DNA of 5,924 nucleotides from an archaeon (GTDB lineage Archaea; Thermoproteota; Nitrososphaeria; Nitrososphaerales; Gagatemarchaeaceae): assembly GCA_021822995.1 (NCBI GenBank), contig JAKAPN010000074.1, positions 1 through 5,924 on the forward strand. Direction: 5' to 3'. Position numbers and translations under genes: made by a program. Under the pieces are notes generated by a model. It was not told the DNA's origin, searched no databases, and was given only the letters and a program-made list of their open reading frames with translations. This document shows, piece by piece, positions 1 to 4,757 of this stretch. Position 1 is the stretch's first letter, and every line of letters begins with the position of its first letter.

Positions 1-7
1 CTGATCC

Positions 8-580
8 ATGGGGCTCAGAGCGGTCGTCGTCGGCATCCCGGGGGTCGGGAAGACCACGGTGGTCGACAAGGTAGTCTCCGGGTTCGAGGGTGCGAGGCTC
101 GCCAACTTCGGGACGCTCATGCTGGAGACCGGCATCGCTTCGAAGGTCGTGAAGCACAGGGACGAGATGAGGAAGCTCCCGGTCGACAAGCAGCGGAGGC
201 TCCAGAAGGCCGCCGCCTCGAAGATCGCCAAGATGAAGGAAAAGCTGGTTGTGGTCGACACCCATCTTTTCATCAGGACTCCAGAAGGGTTCTGGCCCGG
301 CCTCCCGTTCGACGTCGTTAGGGCGATGAAACCGACGCACCTAGTGCTGGTGGAAGCCACGCCTGACGAGATCGCCTCAAGGAGGGCGGCTGACACCACC
401 AGGTACCGCGACGCCGTGACCAAGGAGAGCCTGGCCGAAGAGCTCGCGCTCGCAAGGAGCTTCCTCGCGGCCGCGTCTACGCTCACCGGGGCGCCCATGA
501 TGATCGTGACGAACACGCAAGGGAAACAGGACGAGGTGGCCGCAGGGCTGGTAAGGATGCTCGAGGGGGCAGCCGAGTGA
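8..580 (+). CDS. adkA: Archaeal-type adenylate kinase (AMP kinase)
   Basis: This cytosolic enzyme transfers phosphate from ATP to AMP to give two ADP. The 190-residue length is normal for the archaeal AdkA family, which is distinct from bacterial Adk. Visible motifs are the Walker A loop GIPGVGKT (residues 9-16), the family motif HRDEMRKL (50-57), the Walker B-like VVVDTH (81-86), GFWPGLP (94-100), and the arginine-rich lid RRAADTTRYRD (125-135). The ATG at base 8 puts the P-loop at the usual distance from the N-terminus. Only 7 bases precede it, so no ribosome site can be judged. A TGA at 2-4 could be the end of an upstream gene; in many archaea that gene is secY, but this cannot be shown here. 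The last bases overlap the GTG start of the DUF106 gene by 4 (GTGA), which indicates translational coupling. All key motifs are intact. Confidence 0.95.
   Translation: MGLRAVVVGIPGVGKTTVVDKVVSGFEGARLANFGTLMLETGIASKVVKHRDEMRKLPVDKQRRLQKAAASKIAKMKEKLVVVDTHLFIRTPEGFWPGLPFDVVRAMKPTHLVLVEATPDEIASRRAADTTRYRDAVTKESLAEELALARSFLAAASTLTGAPMMIVTNTQGKQDEVAAGLVRMLEGAAE
563..569 (+). promoter_or_regulatory. Shine-Dalgarno-like site for the DUF106 gene
   Basis: GAGGGGG lies inside the 3' end of adkA, 7 bases before the GTG at 577 and 16 bases before the alternative ATG at 586. The spacing favours the GTG start, which overlaps the adkA stop. The match to GGAGGTG is only partial, so this is moderate support. 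Confidence 0.4.
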
Positions 581-1506
581 TAGCCATGAGCAAGGCACGA
601 CGGCAGGGTGGGGCAGGCTCAGGAGGGAGCCGGATCATCACCTACGTCCTGATCGCCGCGATCGCCATACTGGTCGCTTACTACGTGGTGATCCCAGATT
701 TCATCCCCCACGCCCCCGCGACTTCCGGCCTGCCCGGGACCACCTCATCTTCAGCGACCGCTAACCTCAACCCAGGCACAGACATCTCGGGCTCATCCGT
801 CACCGTCACTGGCCAGGGGTTCACCGCCAGGAGCAACGTCACCATCTCCTTCGACGGAGCTGCCGTCCCTCTGACTAACGGTTCCAACGGAAAGACCGGC
901 TGCGGGACGGGCGGGTCCGGAGCGCTCGCTTCGTGCACCTTCTGGGTCCCAGCGAACTCCGCATCAGGCGCTCACAACGTCACCATTGTCGCAGGAGCAA
1001 CGGCCGTCCAGAAGACGTTCACCATCCCGGCGTACACTCCTCCCGTTTCGACCGTCTTGGTCACCCTCACCTCAGTCGCGCTGGGTGCCGTGACCCAGCT
1101 CGTGACGAGGCGCGTGGTCGACCTGGGCGCCGAGCGCAAGATGAGGGCCGAGGTGAACGCCTTCAACAAGGAGAAGCGGGAAGCGACCGTCGCGAAGGAC
1201 AAGGCCAAGCTCGACAAGCTGAAGAAGCGCGAGCTTCAGGTCCAGCAGGAGCAGTTCAAGATCCAGCGGGCGAGGCTGAAGGTGACCGCCATAACGTTCG
1301 TCCCACTGCTGGGGGTCTACTACCTCATGGCGACTTTCCTGGGCGGGTACGGCGTAATCGTCGCCTACACTCCGCTCCCCATCCCCGACTTCGCAGGCAT
1401 GACGCAGAACCCAGCGGTGTTCCAGGTCAGCCTGTTCTGGTGGTACTTCCTCAGCTCGTTCACTTTCTCGACAATGCTGGGCAGGCTGCTCCACACGACA
1501 ACCTAG
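577..1506 (+). CDS. DUF106 (EMC3/TMCO1-like, Oxa1 superfamily) membrane protein with an added Ig/IPT-like ectodomain
   Basis: The C-terminal half has the architecture of archaeal DUF106 proteins, relatives of eukaryotic EMC3 and TMCO1 that are proposed to insert proteins into the membrane. A membrane segment (about 157-176) ends in RR. A long charged coiled coil follows (about 183-235, rich in K, E, Q and R), then two more membrane segments (about 237-263 and 282-300). Unlike the usual roughly 200-residue family member, this 309-residue protein has an N-terminal extension: KARRQ, a membrane segment (about 20-41), and a Ser/Thr/Gly-rich beta domain (about 50-153) with the GSSVTVTGQGF signature of Ig/IPT-like surface domains. 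That domain has three N-glycosylation sequons (N87, N101, N134) and two cysteines (C109, C120) that could form a disulfide. The positive-inside rule puts the domain outside the cell and the coiled coil in the cytosol. The start is GTG 577, overlapping adkA; ATG 586 is possible. The family call is confident, the insertase function is inferred from relatives, and the extension's role is unknown. Confidence 0.82.
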   Translation: MIAMSKARRQGGAGSGGSRIITYVLIAAIAILVAYYVVIPDFIPHAPATSGLPGTTSSSATANLNPGTDISGSSVTVTGQGFTARSNVTISFDGAAVPLTNGSNGKTGCGTGGSGALASCTFWVPANSASGAHNVTIVAGATAVQKTFTIPAYTPPVSTVLVTLTSVALGAVTQLVTRRVVDLGAERKMRAEVNAFNKEKREATVAKDKAKLDKLKKRELQVQQEQFKIQRARLKVTAITFVPLLGVYYLMATFLGGYGVIVAYTPLPIPDFAGMTQNPAVFQVSLFWWYFLSSFTFSTMLGRLLHTTT

Positions 1507-1507
1507 A

Positions 1508-2077
1508 GTGGCCTGGTTGAGGGCGATAATCATCTCCGGGATGCCCGCGGTTGGGAAGACGACCGTGTCGAGGAAGGTGGCCGACTCGCTCGGGACCCCG
1601 CTGCTCGGAGGCGGAGACGTGCTCAAGGAGATGGCAGTGGAGGAAGGGTACACCCCAGGCGGAGAGGACTGGTGGGACAAGGGAGACGGGATGAAGTTCC
1701 TTCAGGAGAGGAAACGGTCGTCCGATTTCGACAAGGAGGTGGACGCGAGGCTCATTCAGAAAGCGAGGAAGGGAGACGTGGTGATCACAAGCTATCCGGT
1801 GCCGTGGCTGACCGGGGACGGGTTGAAGGTCTGGCTCTCAGGGAGCGTCGGAAGCAGGGCGGCAAGGATGGCCAAGAGGGACGGGATCCCCGTGGCAAAG
1901 TGCATGGAGATCCTGTCGGTAAGGGACACTGAGAACTACAAGCTCTACAAGAAGATCTACGGCATAGAGTTCGGGAAGGACCTCAAGCCGTTCGACCTCG
2001 TCGTCGAGACGGACGAAATCGACCAGGTGAAGGTCGCCGAGACAGTTATCCGCTACGTGAAGAGCAGAAGGGACTGA
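1508..2077 (+). CDS. cmk: Archaeal-type cytidylate (CMP/dCMP) kinase
   Basis: The predicted reaction is phosphorylation of CMP or dCMP by ATP to the diphosphate, in the cytosol. The 189 residues fit the short archaeal Cmk family. The Walker A loop GMPAVGKT is at 11-18. GGDVLKEMAVEEG (35-47) corresponds to the family's substrate-side helix, ARMAKRDG (119-126) to the lid arginines, and RDTENYKLYKKIYGIEF (139-155) plus LKPFDLVVET (159-168) to the highly conserved C-terminal blocks. One oddity: where the family, as recalled, has a Gly-Arg-Leu after the core strand, this protein reads TSYPVPWL (94-101), so a conserved arginine appears absent. The GTG start at 1508 is one base after the DUF106 stop and has no clear Shine-Dalgarno, suggesting translation by coupling; TTG 1517 is a weaker alternative. 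A related nucleotide kinase is the main other possibility, but position between DUF106 and cbf5 supports Cmk. Confidence 0.85.
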   Translation: MAWLRAIIISGMPAVGKTTVSRKVADSLGTPLLGGGDVLKEMAVEEGYTPGGEDWWDKGDGMKFLQERKRSSDFDKEVDARLIQKARKGDVVITSYPVPWLTGDGLKVWLSGSVGSRAARMAKRDGIPVAKCMEILSVRDTENYKLYKKIYGIEFGKDLKPFDLVVETDEIDQVKVAETVIRYVKSRRD

Positions 2078-2078
2078 C

Positions 2079-3083
2079 TTGGCCCCCCAGAAGATGGTGG
2101 TGCTCGACGAAGAGGCCACCGACCCGGACCACGGGTCGGATCCCAGGTCGCGTCCCGTCCAGGGGCTGCTCGAGTACGGGCTCATCCCGCTGGACAAGCC
2201 GCGGGGCCCGACAAGCCATGAAGTGGTCGCGTGGACGAGGCGGCTACTGGGCGTTGAGAAGGCTGGACACAGCGGAACGCTAGACCCTCCTGTCTCCGGG
2301 CTCCTCCCCATAGGCCTGGGGCAGTCTACCAAGGCTCTCAGTCTCCTTCTGATGTTCCCCAAGGAATACCGCGGGGTGATGAGGATCCACTCGTCTGTCC
2401 CCCGGAAGGAGCTCGACAAGGTGATCGCGGAGTTCACCGGAGAGATATTCCAGCGCCCTCCCCAGCGCTCCTCGGTGAGCCGACAGACGAGGAGCCGTGC
2501 GATCTACGAGCTCGAAATCTCCGAGGCCGACGGCAACCTCTTTCTGTTCCGGACCCTCTGTCAGTCCGGGACGTACATCAGGAAGCTCGTGTACGACATG
2601 GGCGAAGTCCTTGGCGTTGGCGCCACGATGGTCGAGCTCCGGCGGACGAAGGTCGGCCCGCTCGCAGAAGAGAACGGGTTTGTCACTCTTCACCAGCTCA
2701 ACGAGGCGACCTACCGGCTCAAAGAAGGCGACGAAGCCCCCATGCGGGCAGCCATCAAGCCGATCGAAGACTGCCTGGGCGAGGTGCCGAGGATAATGTT
2801 GCGCGACTCGGCCGTGGACGCGATCTGTCACGGAGCGAGGCTCGGGATGCCCGGCGTCCTTGCCGCCTCCGAAGGGATCAGGAAGGACGACACCGTCGCC
2901 CTGCTCAGCCCCAAGAAGGAGCTAGTCGCCATCGGGAAGGCACTGATGACGACAGACGAGATCAAGTCGACGAAGAAAGGGCTCGCGTCGACCACGGAGC
3001 GGGTTGTGATGAAAGCGGGCACCTATCCGCGCCTCTGGAAGTCTCACAAGCAGAAGCCGGGCGGGACGAAACTCACAGGTTGA
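2079..3083 (+). CDS. cbf5: Cbf5/dyskerin-type tRNA/rRNA pseudouridine synthase
   Basis: This is the catalytic subunit of archaeal H/ACA ribonucleoproteins, working with Nop10, Gar1 and L7Ae to convert uridine to pseudouridine in rRNA. It can also make pseudouridine 55 in tRNA without a guide. The TruB-family catalytic domain includes GHSGTLDPPVSG with the catalytic aspartate at D69, KEYRG (95-99), QRPPQRSSVSR (125-135), GTYIRKL (164-170) and GVGATMVELRR (179-189). A PUA RNA-binding domain covers about 235-320, with DSAVDAICHGARL (243-255) and the closing block RVVMKAGTYPRLW (308-320). The 334 residues match archaeal Cbf5. The basic lysine-rich tail is typical. Start: TTG 2079 is one base after the cmk stop with a weak AGAAGGGA before it; ATG 2094 would remove only five residues and is equally possible. 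Minor departures from the recalled family consensus are P71 for Lys and T183 for His. It is the last gene of the first operon. Confidence 0.93.
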   Translation: MAPQKMVVLDEEATDPDHGSDPRSRPVQGLLEYGLIPLDKPRGPTSHEVVAWTRRLLGVEKAGHSGTLDPPVSGLLPIGLGQSTKALSLLLMFPKEYRGVMRIHSSVPRKELDKVIAEFTGEIFQRPPQRSSVSRQTRSRAIYELEISEADGNLFLFRTLCQSGTYIRKLVYDMGEVLGVGATMVELRRTKVGPLAEENGFVTLHQLNEATYRLKEGDEAPMRAAIKPIEDCLGEVPRIMLRDSAVDAICHGARLGMPGVLAASEGIRKDDTVALLSPKKELVAIGKALMTTDEIKSTKKGLASTTERVVMKAGTYPRLWKSHKQKPGGTKLTG

Positions 3084-3085
3084 GG

Positions 3086-3092
3086 TTTTAAA
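3086..3092 (+). promoter_or_regulatory. TATA box of the tRNA-Ser gene
   Basis: TTTTAAA is one of few AT-rich heptamers in this GC-rich window. It is centred 27 bases before the first base of the mature tRNA, the spacing expected of an archaeal TBP site. It begins two bases after the cbf5 stop codon. The run of four T could also help end the upstream transcript, but it is short for that. Confidence 0.65.
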
Positions 3093-3145
3093 CGACCGCC
3101 GTCGGGCATTCGAACGCCGGGATCGCCTAATCTGGTAGGGCGCAG

Positions 3146-3161
3146 AGCAACCACTGCGCAA
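3146..3161 (+). other. Non-canonical tRNA intron at position 29/30 (16 bases)
   Basis: Removing these 16 bases joins CAG to GC and restores a perfect anticodon stem. The flanks form a bulge-helix-bulge: a 4-bp central helix GCGC (3140-3143) with GCGC (3156-3159); bulges AGA (3144-3146) and AAG (3160-3162), each cut after its second base; and an outer helix TAGG (3136-3139) with CCTG (3163-3166). The inner helix is minimal, so the motif is of the relaxed type expected of the heteromeric archaeal splicing endonuclease. Bases 3144-3145 can also pair with 3154-3155, which would extend the hairpin and compete with the first bulge. Shifting either cut breaks the anticodon stem. Confidence 0.8.
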
Positions 3162-3169
3162 GCCTGGAA

Positions 3170-3187
3170 AGAAGAGTCCACCTGGCG
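3170..3187 (+). other. Canonical-position tRNA intron at 37/38 (18 bases)
   Basis: The intron lies one base 3' of the anticodon, the usual archaeal site. The central helix is CTGG (3164-3167) with CTGG (3182-3185), containing two G-U pairs. The bulges are AAA (3168-3170) and CGA (3186-3188). The outer helix is the anticodon stem itself, formed with 3189-3193. Because A3170 and A3188 are the same base, cuts one base downstream would give the same mature tRNA. The inner helix is weak. At 18 bases it is very short for an archaeal tRNA intron. Confidence 0.78.
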
Positions 3188-3250
3188 AGCCTGTCTCGCG
3201 AAAGCGGGTTCTGGGTTCAAATCCCAGTCCCGGCGCCTACGACCAAAACG

Positions 3251-3257
3251 CTATAAG
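3251..3257 (+). promoter_or_regulatory. TATA box of the guaB-purA unit
   Basis: CTATAAG, preceded by an A-rich CCAAAACG that could act as a BRE, is centred 27 bases before the guaB GTG at 3281. Archaeal transcription usually starts about 26-27 bases after the TATA centre, so the mRNA would begin at or next to the start codon, that is, leaderless. The lack of any Shine-Dalgarno before 3281 agrees. The box sits only 15 bases after the tRNA 3' end. Confidence 0.65.
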
Positions 3258-3280
3258 CAGAAGAATCAAGCCGAAGTCAA

Positions 3281-4756
3281 GTGAAGGAATCCGCACCCGA
3301 CCTTCGAGTCGGCCTCACTTTCGATGACGTCCTGCTGGTTCCCAAATTCTCCGACTTGAAGTCCCGCAAGGACGCTGACACCAGTACCCTGTTCTCAAGG
3401 GGGATCCAGCTGAGCGTCCCCATCGTCAGCGCGAACATGGACACCGTGACCGAGTCTGCGATGGCTATCGCACTGGCCCGCCTCGGCGGGATCGGCGTGA
3501 TACACAGGTTCCTTTCCATCGAGGAGCAGGTATCTGAAGTGCTGAAGGTGAAGAGGTCAGAGGGGGTGGTCATCGAGGACCCGATGACGCTCGGACCGGA
3601 CAGGCCCGTCCGCGAGGCTCTGGCCGTAATCAGAGAGAGGGACATCGGAGGAATAGTAATCGTCGGTAGCGGCCGGAAGGTCCTCGGCCTGCTGACCAGG
3701 CGGGACATCACCCTGGAAGACGACCTGGACAGGAAGGTGAAGGAGGTGATGACCCCCAGGTCGAAGCTGATCACCGCGCCTAAAGGTGTCTCCATGGAAG
3801 AAGCGAAGAGGCTCCTCCACGCCAACAAGATCGAGAAGCTCCCGCTGCTGGACCGCAGAGGGGGCCTGGCGGGGCTAGTCACATCGAAGGACATAATGAA
3901 GCGCAAGCAGTTCCCTTCTGCGACGAAGGACGCCAAGGGACGGCTCAGGGTCGCCGCTGCTGTCGGCGTGAAGGGGGACCACATGGAGCGCTCCCGGAAG
4001 CTCTTGGACGCGGGTGCGGACGCCCTGGTCGTGGACATCGCGCACGGGCACTCGGCGTACGCGATCGAGACCCTAAAGGAGATCAAAAAAGACTTCGGGG
4101 CGGTCGAGGTGGTGGCAGGGAACGTCGCCACCGCGAAGGGAGCCCTGGACCTGATCAGGGCGGGAGCGGACGCCGTGAAAGTGGGGGTCGGTTCAGGGAG
4201 CATCTGCGTGACCAGGGTCGTCACCGGCTCGGGCGTGCCGCAGCTGACCGCGATAATTGACAGCGCGGCCGGAGCGGCGGAGAGCGGCGTCCCAATCATC
4301 GGCGACGGTGGCGTCCGTGTCCCCGGCGACGTCACGAAGGCCCTCGCCGCAGGCGCATCGTCAGTCATGATCGGGAGCCTTTTCGCCGGGACGGAAGAAA
4401 GCCCCGGTCCCACGATCCTCCGCGAAGGGGTGAGGTACAAGCTTACGAGAGGCATGGCCTCGCTCGCGGCGACAGTAGACCGGAAAGTCCGTGAGACCAA
4501 GGCGACAGGCCGGGGAGAGGACGAACTGATCGGAGAGATAATCGAGGAGAGCGTCCCAGAAGGGGTTGAAGGACTGATCCCCTACAAGGGAAAGGTGGAC
4601 GAAGTGGTGAAACAGCTGGTCGGGGGGTTGAGGTCTGGCATGAGCTACTCCGGCGCCCACAGCCTCTCGGAACTCAGGAAAAGGTCGGAGTTCATGCGGA
4701 TCACTTCGGCGGGATACAAGGAGAGCCTCCCTCACGACATCCGGAGGGTGGTCTGA
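3281..4756 (+). CDS. guaB: Inosine-5'-monophosphate dehydrogenase
   Basis: The enzyme oxidises IMP to XMP with NAD+, the first step from IMP towards GMP, in the cytosol. The 491 residues match the family. The TIM-barrel opens with LTFDDVLLVP (12-21) and VSANMDTVTE (49-58). Two CBS domains are inserted (about 97-146 and 155-208). VVDIAHGHS (250-258), the catalytic loop GVGSGSICVTR with Cys309 and Thr311 (302-312), GDGGVR (341-346), RGMAS (390-394), VPEGVEG (425-431), GGLRSGMSYSGA (448-459) and SAGYKESLPHD (476-486) follow. One oddity is that the catalytic flap lacks the Arg-Tyr pair that normally lies 11-12 residues before VPEG; Glu413-Asp414 stand there, and RGMAS replaces RGMGS. The CBS domains and VPEG motif favour IMP dehydrogenase over GMP reductase, but the reaction should be treated as predicted. 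GTG 3281 is supported by the TATA spacing. purA follows after one base. Confidence 0.9.
   Translation: MKESAPDLRVGLTFDDVLLVPKFSDLKSRKDADTSTLFSRGIQLSVPIVSANMDTVTESAMAIALARLGGIGVIHRFLSIEEQVSEVLKVKRSEGVVIEDPMTLGPDRPVREALAVIRERDIGGIVIVGSGRKVLGLLTRRDITLEDDLDRKVKEVMTPRSKLITAPKGVSMEEAKRLLHANKIEKLPLLDRRGGLAGLVTSKDIMKRKQFPSATKDAKGRLRVAAAVGVKGDHMERSRKLLDAGADALVVDIAHGHSAYAIETLKEIKKDFGAVEVVAGNVATAKGALDLIRAGADAVKVGVGSGSICVTRVVTGSGVPQLTAIIDSAAGAAESGVPIIGDGGVRVPGDVTKALAAGASSVMIGSLFAGTEESPGPTILREGVRYKLTRGMASLAATVDRKVRETKATGRGEDELIGEIIEESVPEGVEGLIPYKGKVDEVVKQLVGGLRSGMSYSGAHSLSELRKRSEFMRITSAGYKESLPHDIRRVV
4743..4751 (+). promoter_or_regulatory. Shine-Dalgarno site for purA
   Basis: GGAGGGTGG, inside the last guaB codons, is the best Shine-Dalgarno match at any gene junction in the window. 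GGAGG ends 10 bases before the ACG at 4758 but 25 bases before the first conventional in-frame start (GTG 4773). It therefore argues for initiation near 4758. Confidence 0.6.
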
Positions 4757-4757
4757 T

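Larger units (their letters stand above)
3116..3235 (+). tRNA. tRNA-Ser(GGA) with two introns
   Basis: The gene is 120 bases and folds to an 86-base mature tRNA after removal of two introns. The acceptor stem is GCCGGGA (3116-3122) with TCCCGGC (3228-3234), 7 of 7 pairs, and discriminator G at 3235. The D-arm is GCCT/GGGC (3125-3128, 3138-3141) with a GG-containing loop. The anticodon stem CAG+GC (3143-3145, 3162-3163) pairs perfectly with GCCTG (3189-3193) only if both introns are removed. The loop then reads CTGGAAA, with anticodon GGA at 3166-3168. A long variable arm, CTCGC-GAAA-GCGGG (3195-3208), is the class II mark of serine. The T-arm is CTGGG-TTCAAAT-CCCAG (3211-3227). CCA is not encoded. 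Serine identity rests on the variable arm, the discriminator G and the anticodon, all of which agree. It has its own TATA box, and no T-rich terminator follows. Confidence 0.93.

Noticed and set aside
933..1520. A plus-strand open frame of 195 codons inside the DUF106 gene.
   Set aside because: Its composition is Arg/Gly/His-rich noise, while the overlapping frame has clear membrane segments and a coiled coil.
1072..1680. A minus-strand open frame of 202 codons spanning the DUF106/cmk border.
   Set aside because: It crosses two genes with good protein evidence and shows no motif of its own.
3086..3092. TTTTAAA as a transcription terminator for the cbf5 operon.
   Set aside because: Four T are few for an archaeal terminator, and the 27-base spacing to the tRNA fits a TATA box better.
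3140..3159. The GCGCAG/CTGCGC hairpin as the anticodon stem of a shorter, differently spliced tRNA.
   Set aside because: It would leave an 8-base loop and an impossible variable region. The same bases fit the central helix of a BHB, and removing the intron gives a perfect class II tRNA-Ser.
3177..3185. Alternative splicing motif pairing TGGA (3165-3168) with TCCA (3177-3180).
   Set aside because: The pairing is perfect, but the implied cut would leave a 3' exon that does not restore the anticodon stem.
3277..4500. A 407-codon open frame on the minus strand opposite guaB.
   Set aside because: It has low-complexity Ser/Arg/Thr-rich composition with no recognisable motif, and it mirrors the high-GC codon bias of guaB, which is unmistakable on the plus strand.
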